Notes: generated by a model from the sequence alone, not told the origin. 64,000 bases of DNA from Primulina eburnea (GCF_022965805.1 NC_133105.1:27069208-27133207); one strand, 5' to 3'; shown: positions 41,816-54,174, numbered from the stretch's first letter. Program-made: numbers and translations.

Positions 41816-43501
41816 TGTGTAGAGTACACTGCTCTTGGCCTCATCCTTCAGTCTCCATTTCTATAATTGCTCATCTGAAGACTGACCTGCACGGATTTGG
41901 TCTAGCAAAGAAGATTGGACTGTCAGATTAGATAGTTTAGGAGCTCTGCCTTACGATAAACCTCTAACCCGAATCTCTGAATCTCTGACTGAAGGGATCT
42001 TTGTACTGATAAATGTGCTACGACTGCAACCTTTCTGCTCAAAACATCTGCTACAACATTAGCTTTCCTCGGATGCTAGCTAATTTCAAAATCGTAGTCT
42101 TTCACTAACTCTAACCACCGTTTCTGTCTCATATTCAACTCTTTCTGCAGTGAAGAAATAATTGAGACTCTTGTGATCAGTGAATATCTGGCATCTCTCG
42201 CCGTACAAATAATGTCTTCATATCTTCAACGCAAAGACGACAGCGGCTAACTCAAGATCATGAGTCTGGTAGTTATTCTCATGAACCTTCAACTGCCTGG
42301 AAGCATAAGCTATCACCCGACCATGCTGCTTCAAAACTGCGCCTAAACCGAGCTTAGAGGCATCGGTGTATAGCACAAAATCGCCTTGTCCCGTTGGCAT
42401 GGCTAACACTGGTGCTGAAATAAGAGCTTGCTTCAAGGTATCAAAGCTCTTCTGGCATTCATCACTCCACACGAATTTAGAATTCTTCTTTGTCAGTGAA
42501 GTGAGTGGCACTGCTATCGAAGAAAACCCTTGAATAAATTTCCTGTAGTAGCCTACTAGGCCTAGAAAACTGCGAATCTCTGAGCATTCTTCGGCTCAAC
42601 CCATTCCTTAACTGCTGCTACCTTAGCTGGATCCACCTCGATACAACTGTTAGATATTATATGACCCAAAAACTCTACCTTCTTCAACTAGAATTTACAC
42701 TTACTGAATTTCGCAAACAGCTTGCGACTCTGCAAAACTGTACTCAGATGCCGACTGTGCTCTTCATGGTTCTTCGAGTTTATAAGAATGTCATCGATGA
42801 ACACTATGACGAACTGATCTAGGTAGGGCTGAAACACTCGGTTCATGAGGTCCATAAATATCGCTAGAGCATTCGTCAGTCAAAACGGCATCATTAAAAA
42901 CTCGTAATGCCCATATCTGGTTCTGAAGGTTGTCTTATGAACATCTGCATCCTTTACCATCAGCTGATGATACTCTGATCGAAGATCTATCTTAGAGAAC
43001 ACTGTAGCTCCCTGCAACTGATCGAACAAGTCCTCGATCCTTTGTAGTGGGTATTTATTCTTGATCACTACCTTGTTCAACTCTCGGTAATCGATACACA
43101 ACCTCATGCTTCCATCCTTCTTCTTTACGAAGAGTACTGGTGCGCCCGATGGTGAGAAACTAGGGCGAATGAATTCTTTTTCAAGAAGCTCCTAAATTTT
43201 TTGTTTGAGCTCTAACATCTCAGCGGGAGCTAACCGGTACGGTGCCTTAGAGATTGGCACAGTGCCTGGCATAAGATCAATGGAAAAGTCCACATCTCTC
43301 TCTAGTGGAAGGCCTGTGACGTCATCTGGAAAGACGTCTAGAAAATATCTGACTACTGGTACATCAGATAATGACAGAGTGGGTACGTCAGGTGCAGAAA
43401 TAATGCTGGCCAAGAAAGCCTGACAACCCTTGTAAATAAGTCTCCGCACCTGGATGCAAGAGATCATGCAAGAAAATTCCTCCATCTATCTGGCTCAAAG
43501 A
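41816..43501 (-). pseudogene. G2 RT, RNase H and protease-RT linker (decayed)
   Basis: Pieces in several frames are recognisable: RNase H ([29 protein letters not shown], near 42218-42511), RT ([41 protein letters not shown], 42880-43107) and the linker before RT ([19 protein letters not shown], 43192-43485). Many stops and frameshifts separate them. The catalytic RT block lies near 42800 in a broken frame. The segment stops at 43501, where G3 is inserted. Confidence 0.85.
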
Positions 43502-43506
43502 GAAAC
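43502..43506. repeat. Left target-site duplication of G3 (GAAAC)
   Basis: GAAAC precedes the LTR; AAAAC follows at 62546-62550 with one change. The uninterrupted counterpart can be read in G3 itself near 58299. Confidence 0.85.
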
Positions 43507-46245
43507 TGTAACGTACCGTACTTTTACCGTTCCAAATTTGCGGAAAAATTTAAAATTTTCTTAAACATAACATAACCTTCAAAGTTTGCCATAAAATATC
43601 TCAACAAAGTCCTCCATAAGACATGGTTGCTCACAATGACTTCAATAAAATTTGCTCACAAAAGGTATGCTCAACGTGTTTCCCTCAAAACATGAAATCA
43701 CAGTAAATTAACATTTGCATAAAAACATAAACATTGCGGTCCTCGGGTTAACCTCCTGCTCAGTCCAAGCCTGCTCCTTGGTGGCCACCTCCTGTCTCCT
43801 CATCAACATATTAACCTGCATCGATCAAGTCTAGTGAATCTAAAGACTCAACACGCATAAACTTGGAAATAGCGAGTACTACATAATAAAACCGCATGCA
43901 ACTTAAAAATAGAACATACATACTTGAACTTGAATTTAACATACTTGAAACTTGAACATCGTGAGCTTAGCTTAGACGTGCCATCAACATGAGCTTTTCT
44001 TAAACATTCTCGTAACATAAACTTGAGCGTATAAAGAATAATTTTGCGTAGAGGCATGTTTCAAAGTAAGTGACCCATAACATAATAAGGCCTCATCAGA
44101 CACACAACAATACTAGGGCTGACAGGGACGTATCCACTGCCACATACATAAGATCCCCGTTCATAAGTTTAACGGGTGGATTGGTCCCTGTTCATAAGTT
44201 TGACGCTTTCCAATCCCGATCTGAACCCGTTCATAAGTTTAACGGGGCGGAGAGGTCCTCGGCCACGTTCACCGACTTCCAAACCCATTCATACATTTGG
44301 TCACAAAGCAATTAGTATACCTCAAAACTTTAAAATGTTTTCTTTTGCACGTCATCATACTTACTTGGCGCTGAGGGATTCGTTGGATCTCGTTTGGAGC
44401 CATTGCTGCAACATGCTAACATGAGCTCACAAGTTTAACTTGCGTGACTTAGACATAATCATCATGCCTATACCTAAGCTCAATCGCTTACTTAGGACAT
44501 GCTAAAATTCCCATGACTCGACCATGTAAATCAGTGCACTAAACCAAGACTTCAAACCTCAAAGCATACATCAATATTTTTCCCAAAATAAGCAGTACAC
44601 GGACCCCGTGCCTGGGTCCGTGTACGGGTCCGTATACATACTGTAAAATGTGTCGTGAAGAAAAGGAAGGGCACGGACCCCGGGTCCGGGTCCGTGTCAA
44701 GGTCCATGTACACTCGGTTTCTTGGCACTAAGGAGGAAACAAAGGCACGGACCCCGTATCAGGGTCCGTGTAGGGGTCAGGCTAGCCACTGTATGACGAA
44801 ACCTGCGTGAAAACGTAACATGACATTTCTTTCTTCCAACCAACCCAAATGGACTAAGAATCGACACCCCGAGACACCTCCTAGGACACTATAGCACCAA
44901 ATCAAACCTTTAAAAATTCTCCAATACGACTACGCATCCCAAATGATGCAACAAACCGTGAACACGACAATTGACGAACAAACCCATCATAGAACTTTTA
45001 ATGCATAGAAGTGCCTACCAACACGAAACAACAACCCAAAAATCATTCCAACGCCACGCTAAACATACTTAGATGCAGCAACGATCACCCGTCGGTCCCC
45101 AATGAAGCCTGCAACAAATAAACTCCAAGAACGCATCAATATCATAATTTACTGAAAACGCAGTTTGAGCAATCCCACGAAAAACACTGTAACTCACTTA
45201 ATTTTTATCCAAATCACACAAATTTTATATCAAATCGAAGGTATCGAAAAGTTATACATTTTTCATGTGGAAATTTTCTCAGATTCTCGACTTAAAAATC
45301 GCAGTAATCCAAAATACAGTGAAAAACTGGATTTTAGATCTAAAAACTATTGCAAGACGCATCGATGAATTTCCTGCTCAAACTACTACACATCACCCAT
45401 GGATTTTACGCATAAAAACAACGCAACACATACTATGACATGATCGACGCTGAAAAGAGAGATTATACGTGCCTTTAAATCTTTAACGTTACCGAACCGG
45501 CGATATCGAAGCGGAAACGGTGCGAGGCTTGATCCGGGACAATCGTGGCACTAATTTCTTGCAATAAAACTCACGAAAATTGTTGGGAGAATGGAGAGGA
45601 GGGGCGGCAACTTCTAGTTCTAGGAACCCTAGAATTTGCTTAAAGAAAAACTTTTGAAAAATGATATGAAGTGAAGAGTGTGTGTGTGTTAAACGTGTAG
45701 TGGGGTGTGTGTAAATGTGTGTGTGCGTGAGTTTTGGGGGTAATTAGGGGAATAATTTAGCTTAATTACATAATTAGCAAGGTAAATCAAAGGCTAAATA
45801 AATGCCACATAAAATGTTAATCAAAATGCTAATAAAATACTAACATACTATTACTTTTAATAAAATCTCCAAATTTAAAATAAAATACACAAGTGTCATA
45901 TCTTTAAAGGTTTTAGAATTCTAAAATCACTAAATAAATAAATTAGGATTTAAAATTACTAAACTAAATAAATTATTTGAAATGCCCCATCCTTAGCTTA
46001 AAAAAAATACCGCATTAAAATCTCCAAAATCGTCGCTGGTCTCTAATCTTCGATCCCGCTTAGAATAATCGTCTGGAACATGAAACTCGAGAAAACATTT
46101 TAACGTGCATCACAATAAACATGACTAATTTAAGATAATACATTTAAATAAATTATGCATGGTTAAGAAAATCATTTTAAATTAAATAACTGATTTAACA
46201 AATAAATAATGTATGGGTTTTACGTGTACGAATTTGGGCTCTACA
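43507..46245 (-). repeat. G3 3' LTR (2739 bp)
   Basis: It is the minus-strand LTR, from TGTAACGTACCG to GGGCTCTACA in plus coordinates. It contains three hairpin units (44596-44770), a duplicated CGTTCATAAGTTTAACG region (about 44160-44245) and AT-rich ends. Small frames inside are not coding. Confidence 0.93.
44596..44770. repeat. Three hairpin units, 74-bp period (chromovirus LTR)
   Basis: CACGGACC starts at 44598, 44672 and 44746, exactly 74 bp apart, each followed within 9-10 bases by GGTCCGTG. The first unit pairs over 10 bp (TACACGGACC / GGTCCGTGTA). The G3 5' LTR has the same array at 60901-61070, and G1 has a two-unit version at about 33531-33612. Confidence 0.85.
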
Positions 46246-46261
46246 GTTCCTCCCCCACTAA
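46246..46261 (-). promoter_or_regulatory. G3 polypurine tract
   Basis: The minus strand reads TAGTGGGGGAGGAAC directly before the 3' LTR, a better-preserved form of the G1 tract (GCGGGAGGAAC). Confidence 0.85.
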
Positions 46262-46281
46262 TAAAAATTTCGTCCTCGAAA

Positions 46282-47349
46282 TCAAGTCTTACCGAACAAC
46301 TCCGGGTAGCGAAGTCTCATATCTGCCTCTGACTCCCAAGTGGCCTCTTCCACTGATTGGTTTAGCCACCGAACTTTGACTAGCTTAGTCACTTTTTTCC
46401 GGAGCCTACGCTCTTGCGTGTCTAGGATTTGGACTGGTTTTTCCTCATAAGACAAGTCTGGAGCCAGCTGCAACGGCTCATAACTCAGAATGTGCGAAGG
46501 ATTAGCCAGATATTTCCTCAGCATCGAGACATGGAACACATTGTGTACCCCGGCCAGATTTGGCAGAAGGGCAACACGATAGGCTAGTGTCCCAACTCTG
46601 TCCAAAATTTCAAACGGTCCAATGAACCTCGGACTCAACTTGCCTCTTTTCCCGAATCTCATCACCCCCTTCATAGGTGCTATCTTGACAAAAATGTGAT
46701 CAGCAACGGTAAATTCGAGATCTCTCCTCCTCTTATCAGCATAACTCTTCTGACGACTCTGGGCGGTCTTCATTCTATCACGAATCTTGACCACCACGTC
46801 TGCTGTCTGCTGAACTATTTCTGGTCCAAGTTCCGCTCTTTCTCCGACCTCGTCCCAATGAACTGGTGATCTGCACTTTCTTCCATATAAGGCCTCGTAA
46901 GGAGCCATACCTATTGATGATTGGAAGCTGTTGTTGTATGTGAACTCCACTAGAGGTAGTCTAGACTCTCAAGTTCCTTGAAAATCAATCATACACGCTC
47001 GCAACAAGTCCTCTAAAATCTGAATCACTCGCTCAGACTGGCCATCTGTCTGCGGGTGAAAAGCTGTACTGAAAAGCAGCTTTGTCCCCATGGCTGCATG
47101 TAAGCTCTTCCAGAAGGATGATGTGAATCTCGGGTCCCTGTCGGACACAATTGAAACTGGGAATCCATGCAGACGGACTATCTCCCTGATGCAGACGGAC
47201 TATCTCCCATTTCCACTCTGGGATCAAGAGTGGCTTAAGCATCCCGACTGGCCTATGATGCTCTGCCTTCACCTGCTGACAAGTGAGGCATTCTGACACA
47301 AATCGGATGTCTCTCTTCATCCCTAGCCACCAATACAAAATCTGGAGAT
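46282..47349 (-). pseudogene. G3 integrase, core and C-terminus (damaged)
   Basis: A 222-codon frame (46950-46282) contains EFTYNNSFQSSIGMAPYEAL, GPFEILDRVGTLAYRV, HNVFHVSMLRKYL and the chromodomain-like end (VKVRWLNQSVEEATWESE). Upstream the frame is disturbed: after PEWKWE the sequence jumps to IVRLHQGD, so about 150 bp with the first catalytic Asp is gone. An 18-base phrase GCAGACGGACTATCTCCC is duplicated at 47168 and 47190. C2 interrupts the zinc-finger part at 47354. Confidence 0.85.
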
Positions 47350-47354
47350 CCTTA
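47350..47354. repeat. Left target-site duplication of C2 (CCTTA)
   Basis: CCTTA precedes the C2 LTR at 47355 and recurs at 56468-56472. Confidence 0.93.
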
Positions 47355-49413
47355 TGTTAGAGTAGGTGCCCGTCGAGCCAAGTGTTGGCCGAGTTTTCAC
47401 AATGAAACTCTATGTATAAGCAATCTTTATTTTATTGATATTTGAAATTAATGTTTTGGCACATCTTTATCTGTATACCCATGCTAGTTGCATAGATAAA
47501 GCCCTTGAATATACAAATAGTAGAAAGAATATGAGATGCTCATATGATGAGTATCATGAAACTCATATTTGGAATACTATATATTCTAAACAGTTCCTAG
47601 TCGATTCAGCCGCCGCTAAGAAGGATATAGGCCGCTCGAGTTCGAGACTAGTATCTGCGATGTGAGTACCATGTTTCATTGGTAGGGGACGTTGTGATGT
47701 CCGAACATGCAGATAGGTGCTCCTGGTAGAGTGCACTGAACAACCCTCTATAAAGGAATTTCCAAGTGGTTCTCACTTATCGAGTGGAAAAGTCCTAGTT
47801 TATGGTTGTATACCATTAGTCCTTATGACCCGGGACAACATTGAGACTCTATGTGCTAGAATTACACTTTGACTTGTTTACCGACTCTCATGGGGTCATC
47901 AGGTGGCAAGGTTGGGTGTTCTGTCGAAACATATAGGAGTCGATGCATTGTAGTCAGGGATTCATCGCTTACCTTCGGGTATGGATATCCTATGTGTTCT
48001 CATGTGTATGTAGGTTGAAATCTCTGATCAGAGTATGGTGGTAATTATGAAAAGGGTTTCATAGATTACACCAGCGATGCAACTACAACATGAAACATAG
48101 TATCGATTCATTGACAACTCTCGATATACCAATGGTTGTCGAATCGGTCGGGATATATGAGTTGAAGGAACCGTACTGTACGCTAACCATAATTGAATGG
48201 TTCTTGCAGGCATTATCATTTGATACCTAAGGAATCATGTAAGCGATGCTGCTAGGCGTTTAACATGATTGGTTGGGTACTATCAGACTTGAGTTCTGAC
48301 GTTCTTGTTATCAAGGAGTTGATAAGTAAGAATGGAGCAATTGGGGTATGCTCATATAAGGACATGTTTAGTCCGAATCACAAGGAGATTTGAACCCACG
48401 GCTAGTTGTATCAATGAACCATTGAGGGCCACACAAGTACTAGCTTTCTAGATCCCGTTGAGAAGTTAAAATAGTTCAATGTGTTGAACGGCTTATAAAG
48501 GAGTTTATAAGCGTAAATAAAAATAGAAGTATGACTTCTATAAGAAGAATATAACTTTTAATTTGAGGAAGTGTTCCTAAATTAAAAGTTGGCCAAACGA
48601 GTAATGTATTTGAAAATTGTGATTTTCATATACATTATTATGGACTAAAAATTAAATCAATTCAAGTGTTGAATTAATTAAACACTAGTGTAACTAGTAG
48701 AGTCCAAATAATTAAATTAATTCAAGTGTTGGATTAATTAAACAACATTGGGTCTTGTAGAGCCCAATTAGAAATAATTATTAAACTAGTGGACTTTAGT
48801 AAAATCAAGTAAACTTTAAATGGACTCAAATGTGTTTGAGACATTTAAATAAAAGTCCATGGGCCTTGTAATTTTTACAAGCCCAAATAGAAATGCATGC
48901 ATGGGAGGTGAAAGGTTGGGAGACAACTTTTTGTATAACCAAGGCTTGGCATGCACCTTTTTGACTAAACTTTTTCTACAACCAAGAAAAACACTCCTCC
49001 CTCTCTCCTACAACGATGATGGACGAAATTTTGAGCAATTTTCTCTCCATTTTTGCTTCTTCAATTGTTGAGGAAAGCCTACACTTCTCAATGAAAAATG
49101 CTCTAATTTTTCTAGTGCAAAATTAGAGTGGTTCTAGCTAGTTGGTGGTGGGCTTAATATTTGAGCAAGGTGGGCTCAAAGGGAAGCTTGAAGATTGTCT
49201 TGCCATTCAAGAGCTAAGGTGTTTACAGCTTAGTTGGAGCCATCATCAATCTTTTAAGATTGATAGGTACATTTCTATAAACACCCTATGTATGACATTT
49301 TGGTGTTTTTGTATTTGCTACACACTAGTATATTGAGGTGCTCGTTTTTCTTCTTTAAAATAAATTTTGAAACTTCCATTGCGTATTCGGGCACCTTAAT
49401 CGATCCCCTTTCA
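47355..49413 (+). repeat. C2 5' LTR (2059 bp)
   Basis: It runs from TGTTAGAGTAGG to CCCCTTTCA. It has possible TATA boxes CTCTATAAAGG (about 47751) and CTTATAAAGG (about 48490). The first lies in the 343 bp missing from the 3' LTR, so the second is the better candidate. Small open frames (48859-49336) are conserved in both LTRs only because LTRs are copies. Confidence 0.92.
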
Positions 49414-51167
49414 AGTGATATCATGAGCTAAGGATACTATTTTGTGTAGCTTATACATAATATTATATTGAGGTCGATTTCTAACCGCATGAGATGATTT
49501 GTTGCAACGAATTCAAGGCCGAAATGGAGAGGATTTTGGGCAGCAAGGCAGCCCAAGGGGCTGCCCGAACAGCCCCTCTTCGAAAATAAAAATAAATAAA
49601 TTTTGCATGTTGGCCAGAATCCGGCGACGGAGCTCCGGCGACGGCAATGACGACTAGGGTTTTCACAAGTTGTTTTGAAATATTAAAGTGTCATGGGCCT
49701 TGAGTTGTTGGGTCATTGGATGGCGAACATATTTGTGAAATTTAAATGGGCCAAAATGTTTTTGGTGAAAAATGATTTTTTTTTGGGCCCTTAAGTTTAA
49801 ATTTATAAAAGTTGCAAATATTTTCTCATGAAATAAATAATTGAAGTTGGACTTTAATTATTTATAGTAAATGGTGATTTACAAGAAATTCGGTTATAAA
49901 AAAATTAATTAGAAAGTAGACAAAGGTGTTTGTATACTTTGTTAATTTAGTTTATAATCGTGGCGGTTAGTGATTGGATCAAGATATATAATATTGGATC
50001 AATTAATTATTGTGATAATTAATTGATTGTGTATGATATGTGATATTATGCATGAAGGATGATCAAAAGCCCAAGCCCAATTTTCTAGGTGTATGCTAGG
50101 ATATTTTGTGTTGAATGATTGTAATAATTATCAAATTTAAAGTGGGCTTGGTTTATGGCCCGTTCCCACCCCATGAGATGTATCTCTATTTGCCATGGAT
50201 ATTTATTTGTAAATATTAGTATAGTGGAAGATCAAGATTGGAAGATGGTGGCCATGATGATTATGAAGATTGAAGACATGTAAATATTGGAAGCTAATGT
50301 AATAGTTGCATTTTCATCCCATGCATTTCCCTAAGATTGGACCTAGGCCCGTGTTTAGCTCACACGGGCCATTAGTTTTGGGGCGATTGATCATCCTTGT
50401 TTTGTTTACTGTTTATAATATATGCATGATATGTTATAAATAATTAGTATGTGCGTTATTATTATGATAAAAACAAATTTGCATGAATCCGGCAAACATA
50501 CGATCAAACATGGCGAGCTTTTAAATAAAATTAATGATGAGACCTTTCAAAATTAAAAACCCTCATTTTGAATAAGATTCAAAATTAATATCAAGCCCGA
50601 AAAGGAGAATTATAAATCTGTTTATAATTTCCATGTCTTCCATCGACAATGGGTGCATGATGAACGCTACCCGTGCTCGGGGCTCGGCTCATATTATTGG
50701 GGGGCCCTGGGTGCCGGAAAGATGTGACATCCATTGACATGGTGATGTGAACTACATGGAACTCCCATGATTTCGGCTCATATTATTGGGGGAACTCATG
50801 GCGACCGTCCATTAAGGTTCAACATCGATGGGTAAGGCTTGACACGTAAAGATGAACGACGTCATATTATTGGGTCCTAATCAAACGTGAGACAAAAGTT
50901 TACGTATAGGGTTGTATTGTGATGCAATTGGAAACTACCTTTTAGGAATTGTGATTGGCTGAGATTATTCGGGATCATAATTCGCTAATTGGGCCTTGCG
51001 TACCTACTGAGGAAAGGAGTTTCCCGTTTTCACTAGAGGGTAGTGAAAGGTGTCAAAACAGTGGGAGCAAATATTTATGAAGTAAAAGTCCAAACTTCAT
51101 ATCTTACTAAATATTTTAAAATAGTTATCAACATTTATTTGTTCTTACTTTTCAGTACAAATTGACA
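49414..51167 (+). other. C2 non-coding leader
   Basis: It begins with a decayed primer site (GTGATATCATGAGC near 49415). An 8-bp hairpin GGCAGCCC-AAG-GGGCTGCC is at 49547-49565. The phrase CATATTATTGGG occurs three times (about 50689, 50770, 50862). The leader ends with TTCTTACTTTTCAG just before the ATG at 51168, which looks like a splice acceptor. No ORF of note. Confidence 0.6.
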
Positions 51168-51681
51168 ATGTCTTCGATTCGCAATCCGCTATTTGCAATA
51201 CTCGAAAAAACACATATTAACTGGACCTAATTACCTTACTTGGCTACGAAACCTGAAAATCGTCTTGAATTCGGAAAGGATAGCATATACACTTACTGAG
51301 TCGCCCCATGTTGAGGCTCCGACTTACTGCACTCATGAGGAATTGCAGACTTACAAGGAATGGTGTGACCATGACTTGAAAGCCAAGTGTTATATGTAGG
51401 CTTCTATGAATGATGAGAAGTCGGTTCTTTATGTGGATTCTTCATCTGGTACAAATACTGGTCCACCTGGAAAGGGAAAGAAACGTTCTTTCCAGCGTCC
51501 CAAGAAGAACGTGCCCTTGAAGAAGCAATCTCCGAGTCCCGTTGTGTCAGCCATACCCGTGAAGGCTGACAAGACTGTTGATATTTGTCATCACTGCAAG
51601 AAGCCCGGACATTGGAGGCGTAATTGCAGGGAATATCTTGCCAGAAGAGTTCTGGAAACGGTATGTTCTATATTGAAGTAA
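51168..51681 (+). pseudogene. C2 gag (shrunken, broken)
   Basis: The ATG at 51168 begins MSSIRNPLFAIL, then shifts frame within a few codons (run of A near 51207). The frame from 51193 has LTGPNYLTWLRNLKIVLNSE, typical of copia Gag, and a TAG at 51397-51399. After ASMNDEK the middle of Gag is missing and a basic segment leads to the zinc knuckle CHHCKKPGHWRRNC (about 51590-51630). It ends at 51681 where the frame changes for protease. Confidence 0.82.
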
Positions 51682-51852
51682 ACATTTCAATTAACTCTTC
51701 TTCTTGGGTATTGGATACCGGTTGTGACTCACATCTCGGTAATGAGTTACAGGGGATGGGAAAAAGTAGGAGGCTTAGGGAGGTGAGACCTTATTGAGGA
51801 TGGGCAATGGCGCAAGAGTTGCTGCCAAGGCCGTAGGAGATGTTTACTTATT
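51682..51852 (+). pseudogene. C2 protease remnant
   Basis: A different frame encodes SSWVLDTGCDSHLGNE (active-site DTG near 51713). Frame changes on both sides separate it from gag and from the large downstream frame. Confidence 0.7.
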
Positions 51853-54174
51853 TTGAACAATGATTTTAAGTTGATTTTAAGAGATGTTTTGTTTGTACCT
51901 GATTTGATGAAAAACATTGTTTCCATTTCTATGCTTGATAAAAATGGATATTCTTGTTTATTTAGCAAAAGTGTTTGCAACATTAACAAGAATGAATGCT
52001 TAATTGGTACTGGAGAACTTGAAAACGATCTCTATAACTTAAAATTGAAAGATATTCCACTAAACAATGTCCAAGCTATAACAACAACAAACAAGCGAAA
52101 ACAAGATACTCAAAATTCGGCACAATTGTTGCATGCTCGATTAGGACATATTTCCCTAAGAAGGATGAACCAGCTAGTGGGAGTGGGCATGTTTGATATG
52201 TCTGATATTAATGCTCTCACGACTTGTGAATCCCGTCTAAAAGGAAAGATGACCAAAATTCCCTTTAAGGGCCATGTGGAGCGAGCCAAAGGGTTATTGG
52301 ATTTGATCCATACCAATGTGTGCGGTCCGCTTAGCATCACTACTAAGCATGGACATGCCAACTTCATCACCTTTATCGACGACTTTTCGAGGTATGGGTA
52401 TGTGTATTTGATGAAATACAAGTCTGGAGCCTTTGAAAGGTTCAAAGAATTCAGAAGTGAAGTAGAGAAACAGTTGGGACGAAGCATCAAGACACTTCGA
52501 TTGGATCGAGGTGGTGAGTACTTGAGTGTTGAGTTCCAAGAGTATCTTAGGGAGAATGGGATTCTCTCGCAGTGGACTCCGCCTGCTACACCACAGTTGA
52601 ATGGTGTTTCGGAGCATCGTAACCGGACTTTGATGGACATGGTTCGGTCTATGATGGGGTTCACGGAGTTGCCGCCATCCTTTTGGGGATATGCGCTTGA
52701 GACAGCGGCACTGTTGTTGAACAATGTCCATTCAAAGGCAGTTGACAAGACACCATATGTGATATGGATGGGTAAGCCACTCAAATATTCTTATCTTAGA
52801 ATATGGGGGTGCCCTGCTTATGTGAAGCAGGTAGTGGGAGATAAATTGGATAGTCGATCCATTTTATGTTACTTTGTTGGATATCCAAAGAATTCGGTTG
52901 GATACTACTTCTATCATCCCCAAGAAACAAAGGTGTTTGTTTCTAGGAATGCAACCTTTTTGGAAAAGGAATTTCTATTGGATAGAAAAGGAGAGATGAT
53001 AGAACTCGAAGAGGTTCGAGAGACACCCACAATTATAGAACCCACACCCGAAGAGCCAAGAGAGAAGATACAAGCTCCTAGAAGATCCGAGAGAGTCTCG
53101 AGACCACCTATGAAGTATGGTCTGCTTCTTGAAGAGGGACATGATGAGCCTAACCATGGATGTGATCCAAGGACCTTCAAGGAAGCGTTATCTGATGCCG
53201 ATTCATCCAAGTGGCTTGAAGCGATGGAATCTGAGATGAATTCCATGCATTCGAACCAAGTGTGGAATCTCGTGGATCCACCTGAGGGAATTGTTCCCAT
53301 AGGGTGTAAATGGATTTACAAGAGGAAACTTGGGGCGGATGGGAAGGTATTGACCTTCAAGGCGCGATTGGTGGCAAAAGGATATACTCAAAGACAAGGA
53401 GTTGACTTTGAGGAAACCTTTTCACCAGTTGTAATGTTCAAGTCTATAAGGATATTGCTAGCCATAGCTGCATGGTATGACTATGAGATATGGCAGATGT
53501 ATATCAAGACAGCCTTTCTTAATGGGGATATTAAGGAAGAGATTTACATGTCTCAACCTGAAGAGTTTACATCTGTCAAAAGTGTGCATATGGTATGCAA
53601 ACTTCAGAGATTTATTTATGGTCTAAAGAAGGCATCTAGGAGTTGGAACCTTAGATTCGATAGTACAATCAAAGAGTTTGGTTTTGCTAAGAATCCTGAG
53701 GAACCCTGTGTGTATAAGAAGGTCATTGGGAGTCTTGTGACATTCCTGGTGTTGTATGTTGATGACATTCTACTCATTGGGAATGATGTAGGAATGTTGC
53801 AATCAACTAAGATATGGTTAGCGAGTAAGTTCTCGATGCAGGACTTGGGTGAAGCATCTTTTGTATTGGGAATACAGATCTATAGAGATGGATCGAGAAG
53901 ATTGCTTGGTCTCACCCAGTCCACATACATTGATACCATCGTGAAGCCGTTCTCGATGGATGAGTCCAATAGAAGACATCTACCAATGTGTCATGGCGTG
54001 TCCTATCCAAGTCTGTCTCCCAAGACTGATGCAAAGATAGCGGCGATGACAAGCATTCCATATGCATCTACGATTGGTAGCATCATGTATGGGATGATAT
54101 CTACACGTCCTGACGTAGCTTTTGCACTAAGTGTAGTGAGTAGATATCAATCGAACCCTGGTCTTCCACATTGA
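51853..54174 (+). CDS. C2 integrase and reverse transcriptase (773 codons, open)
   Basis: A long uninterrupted frame begins in the protease tail (LRDVLFVPDLMKNIVS). The GAG-pre-integrase zinc finger follows (HARLGHISLRRMNQL; one expected Cys is Arg in TCESRLKGK). The integrase core has FIDDFSRYG, LDRGGEYL and LNGVSEHRNRT. RT has SKWLEAMESEM, FNGDIKEEIYM-like AFLNGD, IYGLKKASRSWN and catalytic YVDDILLIG. It ends at a one-base deletion at 54172, where the next frame continues into RNase H. The annotated start is an arbitrary Met, as translation should come from gag upstream. Confidence 0.9.
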   Translation: MNNDFKLILRDVLFVPDLMKNIVSISMLDKNGYSCLFSKSVCNINKNECLIGTGELENDLYNLKLKDIPLNNVQAITTTNKRKQDTQNSAQLLHARLGHISLRRMNQLVGVGMFDMSDINALTTCESRLKGKMTKIPFKGHVERAKGLLDLIHTNVCGPLSITTKHGHANFITFIDDFSRYGYVYLMKYKSGAFERFKEFRSEVEKQLGRSIKTLRLDRGGEYLSVEFQEYLRENGILSQWTPPATPQLNGVSEHRNRTLMDMVRSMMGFTELPPSFWGYALETAALLLNNVHSKAVDKTPYVIWMGKPLKYSYLRIWGCPAYVKQVVGDKLDSRSILCYFVGYPKNSVGYYFYHPQETKVFVSRNATFLEKEFLLDRKGEMIELEEVRETPTIIEPTPEEPREKIQAPRRSERVSRPPMKYGLLLEEGHDEPNHGCDPRTFKEALSDADSSKWLEAMESEMNSMHSNQVWNLVDPPEGIVPIGCKWIYKRKLGADGKVLTFKARLVAKGYTQRQGVDFEETFSPVVMFKSIRILLAIAAWYDYEIWQMYIKTAFLNGDIKEEIYMSQPEEFTSVKSVHMVCKLQRFIYGLKKASRSWNLRFDSTIKEFGFAKNPEEPCVYKKVIGSLVTFLVLYVDDILLIGNDVGMLQSTKIWLASKFSMQDLGEASFVLGIQIYRDGSRRLLGLTQSTYIDTIVKPFSMDESNRRHLPMCHGVSYPSLSPKTDAKIAAMTSIPYASTIGSIMYGMISTRPDVAFALSVVSRYQSNPGLPH

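Noticed and set aside
48859..49336. Small plus-strand frames conserved at 55913-56390
   Set aside because: They lie in the two C2 LTRs, which are copies of each other, so conservation says nothing about coding.
52110..52784. 224-codon minus-strand frame opposite the C2 integrase
   Set aside because: Shadow of a well-supported integrase; no TATA box or domain, unlike the SIRE antisense ORFs.
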